This document shows, piece after piece, positions 1 to 11,484 of a stretch of 64,000 nucleotides of DNA; position 1 is the first letter of the stretch, and the number at the start of each line of letters is the position of its first letter. Location: positions 5,456,001 to 5,520,000 of the forward strand of contig CM034133.1 in NCBI GenBank assembly GCA_019914995.1, read 5' to 3'. The notes below the pieces were generated by a model. It was not told the origin of the DNA. It did no database searches and saw only the letters and a program-made list of their open reading frames with translations. Origin of the DNA: Acanthochlamys bracteata. Taxonomy: Eukaryota > Streptophyta > Magnoliopsida > Pandanales > Velloziaceae. The position numbers and the translations under genes are program-made.

Positions 1-1740
1 AAGATTGAATACTATATAACAAGGTTAGAAACTTTAAATTTATTGTCCACCGACATCGAGACGACAATCAAACTTCGACCAAATTCGTTCATCGCCGTCC
101 GGGCAGACGCCATCTGAACACTTGGTTGATTCACTAGATTTGAGGGACAAGTAAAAATTTTACTGCACCGCATCTACCGTTATCCCCTATGCCGATGCCT
201 TTCTTCTTTGTTGTTGCCTAGATCGTCATCATCTCCCGACTTATCACACCAACACCGTCATCGCCCCTCTCGCCGACTACTTCAATCAAATTCGTCAAGC
301 CACTGCTATCTTAGCTTCACCGTGCCACCCGCAGCGCACGATTTGCTGTTGCAGCCTTTGATTCAAGCTGCCGCCAACTCCAATTCTACTACCATTATCT
401 CAATTTGTCTCCATCACTGCTGTGCTAGAGCAGTCCGTGTCCTCGGCACTGCTCCAATTGAAACTTGTCCAATCAAAACCTAAACCGACTCAGACCGATA
501 TAGGCACATTCAACCGATCTAGATCGATCCCGGACATTCTAGACCAAGTGAACCAATTTGAATCGAAGCAAGGAAGCAATCAAGACCAACTAAACCGATT
601 TGACTAGTACCGAACTTGTTTCTAACTGATTCTGACGAACTAAATCTAATTTAAATCGATTCGGAACTAATTATGATCGATTTAGATCTTTTTCACTGAT
701 TAGACTGACCAATCAAGTTTTTTACTTGACCTACTTTCAATTTGAAAGATGGAAGTATATAATCATTGTGGTAAGTTTGGCTACAATCGAGATTCATGAT
801 TCGAAATTAATTGGATAGAGGAGCTGAAGACAAAAACACTATTTAAAAATGCATTAGTTCGTTCAGATATTTCAACTTTCAATAATCATAAGTTTCACCG
901 ACAGTCTTTCGGAGTTTAAGCTTGAATTAGATCTACCACTATGTGCTGAACCATACTTTATACGATCCGGTTCAATTCGATCAGCTCATCTTCAGTCTAG
1001 GTTGACACGCTTATGTTTATTCCAGTAATAATGGCAATAACGATAGTTGTATTTATATTTGAATATAAGAATTTTTACTTCCCTATAAGTGATTGATTCA
1101 TCAGAAAACTTTCTTCGGTCAAAACTATTTTATATAATTTTTATGTTAATTTCATAATATTAATTCTTGGTAATTTATTTTCAAAAAAATTATTCGTAGA
1201 AATTGTTTTTAGAGCATTTAGAGAAAAGAATACGCTAGTAATATCATGAAAACTGATTCTTTAGTAAACCACAAACAAAATTCCACACGTACAAACCGAT
1301 TGTGGCGGTGGCCCAAATCCAGGAGCGCCGTTAGAGATGATCGTAGAAAATCTGTGTGCTGACATAGCAACTTTTTGGTCCCTTGTAGTACTTTTATCCC
1401 AATTTTGATCATTTTTTTTACTAAAGTTGACGCTCGCATCTACTACATTGCGGAACATCTTAATATTCCTAGCATCTCTACGTGGCACTTCCTTTATGGC
1501 GTTGGTTTATACTTTGAGTGCTGAACAGCTTTGGACAGCTGTGAATGAATCAGAGCCGTGTCACGTTGGTCAATTCACCTCTACCAGCTTTGATTGTTTA
1601 GTACTAAGTAAAGCTTATTTTATTGTCTTTGATTATCGTTTTAATTTTCTGCCAGTTATTTATTACTTGCTATAGTAATTTTCTTCTGGAGAAAGCAACC
1701 TGTTTCTGGTCCGGTCCATGCCTTGCAGGAAAATTTCACA
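1..1740. other. Unassigned region upstream of the ERF gene
   Basis: No gene is supported here. Roughly 60-620 is relatively C-rich and can be read open for short stretches, but the translations are serine/histidine-rich low-complexity strings with no motif I recognise, and nothing suggests splicing. From about 620 the sequence turns AT-rich and featureless. The last several hundred bases should hold the distal promoter of the ERF gene. A decayed transposon is possible for the first 1 kb, but I found no terminal repeats. Confidence 0.4.
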
Positions 1741-1745
1741 CTCCG

Positions 1746-1753
1746 TATATAAA
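1746..1753 (+). promoter_or_regulatory. TATA box of the ERF-VII gene
   Basis: A perfect TATATAAA lies 124 bases before the start codon, which places the transcription start near 1780 and gives a leader of about 95 bases. That leader is CT/AA-rich and contains no upstream ATG, so the ATG at 1877 is the first one on the predicted mRNA. Confidence 0.7.
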
Positions 1754-1876
1754 CAACTTCACCTTCGCCCTTCAATCTCTACATTCAACCCCGAGAAAAG
1801 TTCCCCAACTCTGAAATCAATCTTCAGTCAATCTCTTGTGGAAAATCTTAGTAGATACAAAGAAAATCAAATCAGC

Positions 1877-2674
1877 ATGTGTGGTGGAGCAATAATCCGT
1901 AGCTGCTCCGACGATCTCGTCTCTGAGCTCTGGCCTCATGCTTCCTCCAAGTTTCTTCAAGGCATACATTCAGATCGTTATATGAATCAATCCATTGGTT
2001 CTTGAAATTCTTGTTGAGATTATAACTAATGCCGTTTGATTTTATCAGGGAGTGGTACAAGCAAGAAGAAGAAGAGAGAGCGGAAAAGTCTGTACCGTGG
2101 AATACGGCAGCGGCCTTGGGGAAAGTGGGCAGCCGAGATTCGTGATCCGATGAAGGGTGTCCGTGTTTGGCTCGGTACGTACAACACAGCTGAGGAAGCT
2201 GCCCGTGCTTATGATCGTGAAGCTCGTCGTATTCGCGGGAAGAAAGCAAAGGTTAATTTCCCCAATGAGGACTTCCCTCCCCTTTCACCTGAAGAAACCG
2301 AAATCAAAGTCGTGGGCCCCCCTGCAAAGCGGCATTATGTTAGTAGTCCTATTTCAGATTCCGTAGCAACTCCAAATTTGGTTCCTATAGTTCAGACTAG
2401 TACTGAAAGCTCTCCGGCTGTGGGTGATGATAGTGGTGGAGAGGTGAGAAAGCTTTCGGAAGAATTGATGGCTTACGAATCGTATATGAATTTCTTCGGA
2501 ATACCTTACATGGAAGGTGAAGCGTTGGAGACATCGCCGGATATCGAACACGAGTTAGAAGGACAGCAACTGCAGGCTGAGGAAGAAAAGCGGTGTTCTG
2601 GTCAGCAGAGCTCCGCTGGTTCAACTATGGAACTGCTATGGAATTTTGAAGAGTACATTCCTGCTGCTATATAG
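1877..2674 (+). CDS. Group VII ethylene response factor (oxygen-sensing N-degron type)
   Basis: AP2/ERF transcription factor, predicted nuclear. I propose two exons, 1877-1976 and 2049-2674, giving 241 aa. The 72-base intron ends in ttttatcag and phase 1 is kept. A donor at 1998 also fits the phase but would leave only a 51-base intron, short for a plant. The protein begins MCGGAII, the signature of group VII ERFs. In this family Met1 is removed, and Cys2 is oxidised by plant cysteine oxidases when oxygen is present, marking the protein for PRT6-type degradation; low oxygen stabilises it. A Lys/Arg stretch (about residues 39-46) precedes one AP2 domain (about 47-105) containing [18 protein letters not shown] and WLGT. 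The C-terminus is acidic and ends [15 protein letters not shown], possibly an activation motif. The short length resembles HRE1/HRE2-type rather than RAP2.12-type members. Oddity: MCGGAII is followed by RSC rather than the common SDF. Confidence 0.9.
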
Positions 2675-3165
2675 TTGATATTGCATTATGACTCAAGCTG
2701 ATTCCTGTACATGTATGGTTTCGTGTGTAATCGTAGCTTTAATTGTAGATGGTAGAAAGTGTTTTCACTCAATAATTTCACATTGTCCAAGATGGCAGAA
2801 CGTGCTTTAGGAATTAGGAGGGTTTTACTAATTGTTTTGTTAATTGTTGTTGTTAAATTTTTTATTTTCCTTCTGGCATTCATACTCAAGAATGGCAGAT
2901 CCAAGTGTAATTCTTATTTGTATGATCGAATGAAATTAACGTTAGGATTAGGATGTATAATACGACTTGAGTATATAACTTGTCCATGGTTAAATTGCCG
3001 TTAGGGCGTGTTTGTGGAGTTGTTACCATAGCTGAAGCTAGTACCATAATACGTGGACGTGCTTTTTAGCGTTTTCTTTTGGTTTAATATTTTGCATCTT
3101 TCAGAGTTGAGGAGGTTTCTTTTGTGTACGTCCCTGCCGTGCCGTCGACTTTTCTATTGATACGA
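2675..3165. other. ERF 3' UTR and intergenic sequence
   Basis: The first 100-150 bases after the ERF stop should be 3' UTR. I see no sharp polyadenylation signal and no further coding sequence. The remainder has no recognisable feature. Confidence 0.4.
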
Positions 3166-3357
3166 GAGGTTGTTTGGCACTGCTTGAATGGTTTTGTTTA
3201 ATTTTAATCTATATTTAAAACTTTTTACATTACTATATTATAAATATAAAAAATTAGATAAAATTATGCGTATAATTTTTAGTTAAAATACTTTCAAAAT
3301 TTTAAAATAGTTTGTTTATTAAAATTTTTTATTAAGTAATTTTAAACAACTCAGAAA
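3166..3357. repeat. Small MITE-like element
   Basis: This is an AT-rich stretch of about 190 bases. Its left end reads gaggttgtttggca and its right end, reverse-complemented, reads tctgagttgtttaaaa. The inverted ends and small size suggest a degenerate Tourist-like MITE. I could not define a target duplication. Confidence 0.35.
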
Positions 3358-3649
3358 TATCACTCGAATTATCGACTTTTCATTTTGAGTGCAAATGCAC
3401 GTCTCTCATGCCCTGTTTGGCCGTAAGCCTAGAAAAAGCACAACACAGTATTACAAGCGTTTGACAAAAAACGTTTTAAGCTACTTACAGCGATTTTTAA
3501 AAGTTAAAAATAAAAAGCACCGATTCGGTGCTTTCCAAATAAAATCGCACGCGGCTTTTCGCTTCGGGTACAGAAAATGACTATTTTACTGAAATTAGTT
3601 TTACAAAATTACAAATCAATATATACTTTTTACTGTTTGCCCTAATCCC

Positions 3650-4720
3650 TAATTTTTTTATTTTTTCTGCTGCCTCCTCCCTTCCGAGCTTCCGATCGCT
3701 TCGCTGTCTCCTCCTCCCGATCATTTTTTTCGATCTTTTCGTCTCCAACGCCAATCAATTTTTCGTCCAATCTCTTCGTCCCTGTAGATCGTTTCTATTC
3801 CGATCTCCGTCTCTGTAGGATTTTCATTTCGAAGATAACGGAATTGAAGCACGGCCGTAGGTTGAGGTAAAATTTATTTTTATTTAGATTTAATTATTTG
3901 GTTGTTTATTTATGCGTTGATTTTGTGTTGATTAGTTTTTTTTTATTGATTTCGTTGGTGTGGATGGACGGATGAATTTGTGCGATTTAAAATTTTTTTT
4001 TGACTGTATTAGTGACTATAATTTTTCGTTATTTATGTGTTAGTGACTATAATTAGTAACTGTGATCGTTATTTATGTTTATTTTTTATTGCGTTGATTT
4101 TTTTGGCAAAGCCTATTGATTTATTCATTCCATAAATTTTTTTTCTTTTTTATTTGCGTCCGAGTCGATCAAAATGTTCACAAATTATAGTTTCTTTCTT
4201 CAATCGATTGCTTCTAAGGATTTTCAAAAGATCGTCGGTGCACTTGTCTTTGTGCAGGTATTAAAAATTAATTCGGATCTTTGCAGAACTAAATATGTTA
4301 AAATTTTGACTGATATTAAGAATAATTGATCATTTTAAAGATTTTATGGTTATTTTCTGTTGAAAAGAGTTGCTTGGTGAAGTTGTTTGTAAATTTTGGA
4401 TTTATTTGTAGTTTTTAACTGTGTGTGTATTGTTGTATGTATGTTTGAACTTATCGCTGTTTATTTTATTACTCCGTTTTGACATTTTGGTTTCTGATAG
4501 AATTGTTTGGTGCTTGCTGACCCTTTGATTAATTTTGAGGCATTTTGTGTATCCTTACTGGTTGCCTTATTACCTTGCAGCACCTTTGGACGGCATGGCA
4601 GGAATTGTTATCTTGAATGAGATGTTTGGCTAGTTGATGGTTATTGATATCATGATAGTAAAATAGACGCTACACTTATCTCAACCAAATATATATGGTT
4701 GCTGCCTATACTTACTCTAA
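3650..4720 (+). other. Harbinger leader: CT-rich putative 5' exon and intron-like sequence
   Basis: About 3660-3860 is rich in C/T and looks like the 5' untranslated exon of the element's transcript, ending close to a GAGGTAAAAT donor-like site. The following T-rich sequence up to the tandem repeats looks like an intron. There is no coding content. This is inference from base composition and position only. Confidence 0.35.
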
Positions 4721-5420
4721 CTGGCTCAATGATGAATTTTGAGGGATTGTTGGTTATTCTTACTGGTAATTAATAATTTTTAGGTATATTTGCCTATGCT
4801 TGTCCTTACTGGCCAATTGATGATGTTTGAGGAATTGTTAGCTATCCTTACTGGTTTAGCTTAGTTTTTGAAGTGGTGTTACATATAAAAATACTTGCTG
4901 GCCCTATGATGAATTTTGAGAGATTGTCGGTTATCGTTACTAGTAAATAAATATTTTTTGAGATATGTTGCCTATATTTGTCCTTGCTGGCCTGTTGATA
5001 ATTTTTGAGAAATTGTTGGCTATCCTTACTAGTTTGGCTTGATTTTTTAAGTGGTGTTGTCTATAAACACCATTGCTGGCCCTATGATGAATTTTGAGTG
5101 ATTGTCGGTTATCTTTACTAGCAAATAAATATTTTTTGAGATATATTTGAATACGTTTGTGCTTGCTGTTCTGTTGATGATTGTTGAGGGATTTTTGTGT
5201 ATTCTTGCTAGTCTAGTTTAGTTTTTGAAGTGGTGTTGTCTATAAACACATTTGCTGGCCCTATGATGAATTTTGAGAGATCGTCGGTTATCTTTACTAG
5301 TAAATAAATATTTTTTGAGATATGTTGCATATACTTGTCCTTACTGGCTTGTTGATGATTTTTGAGAATTTGTTGGCTATCCTTGTTGGCAAGTAATGAA
5401 TAATGATGTATAACTGGTCT
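4720..5420 (+). repeat. Tandem repeat of about 178 bp inside the Harbinger leader
   Basis: The phrase ctatgatgaattttgag recurs near 4903, 5082 and 5260, each time followed by a diverged copy of ggttatctttactagtaaataaatattttttgagatatgttg and a tccttactggcctgttgatga block. The period is about 178 bp over roughly 3-4 copies. It is T-rich, lies between the leader and ORF1, and has no coding potential. Confidence 0.7.
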
Positions 5421-5929
5421 ATCTGAATTTTTTAGGTATTGTTGTCTAACCTTACTGCCCCTATGATAATTGTTGAGGGTTTGTTGTCTTATAAAATACT
5501 CAAATGAGATATTTGGTTGCCTTATTATCTTTCAGCCTCTTTTGGATGGCATGGCAGGGATCTTTACTTTGAATGAGATGTTTGGCTAGCTTGATAGTTA
5601 ATATTATCATGATAGTGGAATGGATGCTAACACTTATCTTAGCCAAATATATTTAGTTGTTACTTATACTTATCCTTTCTGCCCATATAATGATTTTTGA
5701 GGGTTTGTTGTCTTATACATTGCTAAAATGAGATATTTGGTTGCCTTATAATCTTAAAGCCCTTTTGGATGGCATGGTAGGAATTGATATTTTGAATGAG
5801 ATGTTTGGCTAGCTTGATAGTTAATAATATCATGATATTAGAATAGATGCTACACTTACTTTTGAAGGGATTTTTGCCTTATACAACTCTCAACTGAGAT
5901 ACTATCCTTGCTGGCCTGTTTTTTGAGAT

Positions 5930-6660
5930 TTTGTGGTCGTGCTGCATAGGCTCAGTCTTGTTGCCCTATAATGAATTTTGAGAGTTTTTTGCTCTATAAT
6001 GTCAAGCTATCCTTACTAGTCTATTTTTTGAGTTGTTGTGATGGTACTGGGCTCAGTCTTACTGTCCTATGATAAATTTTGAGGATTTTTTGCCCTATAA
6101 TATCATGCTATCCTTGCTGGCCTGTTTTTTGAGTTGTTGTGATAGTGCTGCCCAGGCTCAGTCTTATTGCCGTATGATGAATTTTGAAAATTTTTTTGCC
6201 TTATAATGTTATGATATCCTTATTGGCTTGTTTTTTGAGTTGTTGTGGTGGTGCTGCCCAGGCTCAGTCTTGCTGTCATATGATATTTTTTGAGAGATTT
6301 TTGCCTAGTGGTGCTGCCTATATACTTCCTTACTGCCCTGTGATGATTTTTTGAGGGTTTGTGGTATTGTTGTCTATGCTATCTTTGCTGCCATATGAAG
6401 TTTTTTGAGAGATTTTTGCTTGATGGTGCTGCCTATATGCTTTCTTTGTGCCCTATGATGATTTTTTGAAGGTTTGTGGTAGTGTTGCCTATGCTATCCT
6501 TGCTGTCATAGGATATTTTTTGAGGAATTTTGTTTGGTGGTGCTGTCTATGCTCAGCCTTACTGCCATATAAAATTTTTAAGATATATTTGCCTTACATG
6601 CTATCCTTGCTGGCCTGTTCTTTGTGTTAGTGTGTTGGTGTTGTCTATGCTTCCTTCCTG
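5930..6660 (+). repeat. Shorter tandem repeat (about 105 bp) inside the Harbinger leader
   Basis: The block ggctcagtcttgctgcc recurs near 5949, 6049, 6154 and 6261 at about 105-bp spacing. Each copy is followed by a variant of tatgatgaattttgagagttttttgccctataatg. The units share words with the 178-bp repeat just upstream, so both probably arose from the same primordial unit. From about 6300 the pattern continues with further degeneration until just before ORF1. Confidence 0.65.
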
Positions 6661-6765
6661 TCCTATGATGATGTTTCAGGAATATTTGGTTTATATAATG
6701 CTCAAATGAAATGCTTTCTTGCTGCCCTATGATGATGTTTGAGAGATTTATTTTCATATGCTTAG

Positions 6766-7772
6766 ATGGAATCCTCAAAATCACGTCGATCAAAAAAGGT
6801 GAACCCGATTAGGTGGACAGATGCTATCCACTTTAAGTTTCTTGAATATTATGAATAAGAGGTATCGAAGGGGAATAGGCCAGGAACTTTTTTTAATGTG
6901 CAAGGCTGGACAAATATCAAAAAATAATTTGAAGAATTTTATGGCTAGGAGGTTGAGCGGAAATAATTAAAAAATCATTGGGATGTATGAACAGTGATTA
7001 CAATAATTATAAATTGTTAGTTCGTGGAGAGTATGGTTTGGGATGGTATTATACTCGCAACACAATCGCTGCAGATGACTAGTGGTGGGAAGAACAAATT
7101 AAGTTATTTTTATCTAATCGTCAAAATGTGTTATTATTATTAAATTAATTTTTTAAATTAATGAACTCTTTCTTTCTTTAGGCATACCTTAAGTTTAAAA
7201 ACTTTAAGAGAAGATATTTATCTATATATCGCGAACGATACCCGGTGTTATTTGATGATCTTGTTGTCAATGGTTCGAGGGCTTAGGCACCATCACAAGT
7301 TCAATAGGAGACTACACCTTCAAACCCATCGGATTTGGAAGGCAGCGGAGATATCGACAACGTTCGAGCCAATGAAGAACCTCAACCTGTATTTCAGATT
7401 CCCTCTCCTATAATAACTGATAATTATCTCTTTTCATATTCTTTTTCTATATCTCAAAATCCTCTAAGATCAGAAAGTAGTGATAGGAAGCGAAAGAGTT
7501 TCGGATAATCTGGAAAAGAACATATTGGTGACATGACAGAGATAATGCGTCAAAGACACGCAATGACGTTATCGATACCAACCATCCGTCAATGTTTGGC
7601 GATATTGAAAACTATTCCGGAGATAGAAGCCGGTAGCCCCCTAACCCATTATGCAGCATGTGTTTTGACTAAAAAAAAAAATCGTGAAGTCTTTATGAGT
7701 TATCCTAATGCTGCAGCTCAATATAGTTGGCTAAATTTTCATTTTAACTATTTTGGACCGAAAAAATCTTAA
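6766..7772 (+). pseudogene. Harbinger ORF1, Myb/SANT-like DNA-binding protein (broken)
   Basis: In PIF/Harbinger elements ORF1 encodes a Myb/SANT-like protein that binds the element ends and helps the transposase enter the nucleus. The ATG at 6766 opens a basic start (MESSKSRRSKKVNPIRW) followed by WTDAIHFKFLEYYE. A stop then interrupts the frame, and later pieces match the plant Myb/SANT-like domain: GWTNIKK, LKNHWDV, and after an intron-like break AYLKFKNFKRRYL. The C-terminal part (7533-7772) is open and ends in a NAAAQYSWLNFHF segment. Several in-frame stops (for example in the first 100 bases and near 6950) make the gene non-functional. It lies about 500 bases upstream of the transposase on the same strand. 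Confidence 0.75.
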
Positions 7773-8270
7773 ATTAGTTATTGTATGTTGTAATTTGAAC
7801 ATTATGTAATATTATTGTGCTAGTAGTATTATAAAGTTAGTATGTTGTAAACCTTATTGGAATATTATTATGGTTGTAAAATGATATTATTGTATGATGT
7901 TGGTGGTAGTTATTGTATGTTGTTATGGTTGTTATGTAGTATTATTGTGAACATTATCGGAATATTATTATCGTGTTAATATGATGTTTGTTAAGTAATA
8001 ATATTATAAATATTTTTAGAATAATTTTGTGGTTGGCATATGATATTGGTATGTTATTACTGTGATTTAATTGAATATTTAAAATATTATTTTGATAGTA
8101 TGATGTTATTATATTGTATCATGGTGGTAGTATATAATATGATCAAAATTGTATTATTAGAAAAAATTTTGATACTAACTATAATATTATTGTTTTTGAG
8201 AATTTTGAGTTTATACTTATGTTTTTAGTTAATATTATCATTTAAAATTAATTTTTATATTTGCAGTTAA

Positions 8271-9423
8271 ATGGATCCGTGGGCTAGTGATAGTGAGAAA
8301 AATAATAGTGAAGAAGAATGGACAGATTTATGTGAACAAGCAAATTATTCAGCAATTCAGTACTACAATCGACATCTATGTAAACGTCCGTGTCGTACAT
8401 CTATACGCACGGGTAACTTTTTCATAAATTAGATACTGGAAGGAAACGAAGTTCGTTGCTATCAAAATTTTCGATTGAAGATATCTGTATTTTTACAATT
8501 ATGTGATGAGTTGACAAGGTTGTACGATTTAAATGCAACACGTGAAATATCTGTTCATGAAGAAGTTGCTATCTTTCTCGTAACGTGTGCACATGTTTTA
8601 GGAAATAGAGTAAATCAGGAAATCTTTAGTCATTCGGGTGAGACGATTCATCGACATTTTCATAGAGTGCTTCAGGCTGTGCTGAGATTGGCTGCAAATA
8701 TTATAAAATCTCATGATAGATATAACGAGGGAGAAGTATTTTATAAATCATAGAACGGATGTTATCTTCCGTGGTTTAAAGTAAGTGATAAAATCAAATT
8801 TCGGCACTCAGATTGTTATAATAGATAAGTTGAATCTTTTATTTTGATATCAAATTTCAAATACAGGATTGTATTAGAGCTATCGATGTAACACCTTACA
8901 TTGAACTTAAAGGGTATGCTACTCAAAATATATTGGTGGTATGTGATTTTAATATGTGTTTTACATTTGCATCGGCCGGATGGGAAGGGTCAGCTCACGA
9001 TTCACGCATACTAAACAAAGCATTACGTAGGCCTGAACTGAAATTTCCTCATCCTCACGTAGATAAATATTATTTAGTGGATATAGGATATAAACTACCT
9101 ATGAATATATGGGTCCTTATAAAGGCCGGAACGTAAGATATCATCTGGAGGACTTTCGTCGTGCCAATACACCACAAATGCGGCCACCTAGAAGGAGAAA
9201 AGAAAAGTTCAACTTTCTACATTCTTCATGCAGAACTATAATTGAGGTACAACGTAATATTATTATTGCGACAATAACGATACATGACTATATCAGGATT
9301 AAAGGAGCAGATGAAATATTTACAGATGCTGAGCGTGAAACTTATCTACCGTCAGCATTTGAAGCATCTTCTAGTACATCAAACGTTCAACTCGAAGATG
9401 AATCCGATCGTAATGATAGGTGA
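8271..9423 (+). pseudogene. PIF/Harbinger DDE transposase (broken)
   Basis: This is the transposase of the 3409-10162 element. Exon 1 starts at the ATG at 8271 (MDPWASDSEKNNSEEEW), has an in-frame TAG after about 50 codons and another near 8751, and ends at a consensus donor (gtaagt) at 8781. The intron is 8781-8866. Exon 2 opens with DCIRAIDVTPY, containing the first catalytic Asp in an AIDGTH-like context. The second Asp is in GWEGSAHDSRIL, and the Glu is in NFLHSSCRTIIE. A frameshift near 9100 separates VDIGYKLPM from GPYKGRNVRYHLEDF. Right after the Glu, the expected RTFGVWK-like segment is missing and the sequence jumps to a QRNIIIATITIHDYIR tail, an apparent deletion of about 25 codons. 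The catalytic triad is visible but the gene is dead. Confidence 0.85.
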
Positions 9424-10162
9424 GATGCATATCGTAGTGAAATATATAGACATTTATGAATGTTGTGTTTCTGTTTGATCTTATGATTGTATTTTATTTT
9501 ATTACAATATGTATGACCGTATAATATCTATATTAAGGTTTGTTTGATATTGTTAACAATTGACTTTATTAGTTGTTCAATATTTATTTAACATTTTTAT
9601 ACTATAAAATAAATCTATAATTTATACAGATTTAAATACATATCAAAATTATTTACTAATTTATCATAATAATACTAAATTTACAAAATAATATAAATTT
9701 TTTTAATAATTATTTTAATATATTTTTCAAATTTAATATTATAATAATTATTATATAATTAATATTATTCAATTTAATCATTGATTGATATCAATAATAT
9801 AATTTGTTAATAAATTTATAAATATTGATATAAGTAATTATTTATATAATTTTTACATAACAAAATTATCAAATTTTAAAAAAATAAATAATGTATAAAA
9901 AAAATAAAAAATTTTATAATATATCAATTACCATATATTTAGAGACATTTCAATCATTATATATCTCATATAGAAATAAGTATAAAATTAGTCAAACACT
10001 TCATTCAGCTTTCAGCATTTAAAATCACGATATAGTAAAAATTTATCCAAACGCTTTTCAGCATAAAGCTGTTTTTACAGCAAAAGATCTACAGCCGCTT
10101 ACAGCATTCTAAAGCAGCTTTACTTCAAAAGCACAAAAATTTCAGCACATCCAAACAGGACC
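9424..10162 (+). other. Harbinger 3' non-coding end
   Basis: AT-rich 3' region of the element. The last 130 bases have repeated CAGC-containing words (ttcagctttcagcatt, gcataaagctg, acagccgcttacagc), typical of subterminal transposase-binding sequence. The whole stretch is clearly homologous to 45690-46306, the end of another element in this window. Confidence 0.7.
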
Positions 10163-10296
10163 TCAATCAAGCGTGCTTTTAAATACCATTCGGTTCATAA
10201 GAAATTATTAGATAAATTTTATTAGTTCTTGTTTTAAATATTTGGAGTTTCATTTTCTTCTATCAAATCTAAAATTTTTGAAAGCTCATTTGTTAC

Positions 10297-11147
10297 GATT
10301 GTTCTAGGAGTGACAATTTGGATTGCTGAATCGTTTCGGATCAATCAATTTAATAATCAGATCAAATTTATTTAATTTTAATCTAACACATAAATTTATA
10401 TAAATCAAAATTGTCAATTCTAATCTAATTTATAATAACCGAGTCAAATTTGGATCGACCCATTTAAAAATTAAAATTATTAATTTATTATTTTATATTT
10501 TTAAATTTTAGTGAATTTATAATATCAGTTGTAATAGAAGTGCACGATATTTATAGTGACGAGATATAATGAATATCTATCAAAATATATTTTTTTATTA
10601 TCTTCATCGATCTTTAAAATATCTAAAAAAATTATTTTTATTTTTTGAAAATATATGTTGACAGCTGAAATTTTATGATTATAAATACATATTAATAATT
10701 TTGATAAAATTTTGATAAACATAGCTATCTAATAAGATTTTGATAAAAATTTTCATACAAAATCTAAATTTGTCATTATAGAAACACATACGTAATAATA
10801 TTTTTGATAATATTATAATTTTTATCTTATACTAATTTACTATAAAAACAACGATTAGTTATAAATACTATATAATTTACTATTATCGATTATTTTTATT
10901 GATAATATTTTAATAAATGGAAAGAAAAAATTAAATATTATTTTTTTATGAGGTGGCAATTCAAATTGGTAGGTTATTTTTGGGTTAACTCGAATCGACC
11001 AATTTAATAATCGGATTAAATTCGCTCAATCCTATTCCAACTTATATATTTATACGGGTCAAATTTTTTAACCTAATTTTAATTAAATAGGTCAGTTTTG
11101 AATTAAGTTTTCGGATCGGATCATATATTGTCACTTTTAGATTGTTC
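10297..11147 (+). mobile_element. Non-autonomous hAT-like element, family A copy 1
   Basis: The element is 10305-11139 (835 bp). It starts TAGGAGTGACAAT and ends ATTGTCACTTTTA, whose reverse complement TAAAAGTGACAAT gives the inverted terminal repeat. GATTGTTC lies at both borders (10297-10304 and 11140-11147), a perfect 8-bp target duplication as expected for hAT elements. There is no coding capacity. Both terminal regions carry gaccc/gggtc words, and the centre is AT-rich. Copies 2 (15897) and 3 (47941, inverted) belong to the same family. Confidence 0.8.
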
Positions 11148-11447
11148 ATTGAATTTAAAACTTTACTTCTATTTTACTATTTATGCTTTTAACTTTTTGA
11201 ACTCCACTTCCTACTTTCAATTCAATTTCAAATAAAATTAAAATATATAAACTAAACTTATTCCTAATCTATTTTTTTTAAAAATTTACTTTTTACTTTC
11301 CGTTTTCGTAAAAATTTATTTTTGCGCATATAAAATATGTATTTAGACTCTAACGGATGTTGAGTAAATAGAAGCATATCGATATTCTATATTTTATTTT
11401 CATATCTTTTTTCTAAATTTTTCTAAATTAATAAACTTTTATAATTT

Positions 11448-11484
<37 letters not shown>

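Larger units (their letters stand above)
3406..10165 (+). mobile_element. Full-length PIF/Harbinger DNA transposon (inactive)
   Basis: The element proper is 3409-10162 (6754 bp). The left end is TGCCCTGTTTGGCC and the right end reverse-complemented is GGTCCTGTTTGGAT, so CCTGTTTGG is shared exactly near both tips. TCA lies immediately outside each end (3406-3408 and 10163-10165), a 3-bp duplication of the T-N-A kind expected for PIF/Harbinger. Inside, on the plus strand, are a long non-coding leader with tandem repeats, a Myb/SANT-like ORF1 and a DDE transposase, the usual two-gene layout. Both genes are broken by stops and frameshifts, so the copy cannot mobilise itself. Confidence 0.85.

Noticed and set aside
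208-607. Overlapping open frames rich in Ser/His/Leu near the window start
   Set aside because: Low-complexity translations without any motif, no splice or promoter support, and two overlapping frames are open at once.
1218-1488. Minus-strand frames upstream of the ERF gene
   Set aside because: No recognisable domain; they overlap each other and lie in presumed promoter DNA.
1872-2249. 125-codon minus-strand frame across the ERF start
   Set aside because: It is antisense to the strongly supported AP2 gene and has no family features.
4720-6660. CRISPR-like array
   Set aside because: The repeats are long, diverged and without unique spacers of constant length; the host is a plant and the array lies inside a transposon.
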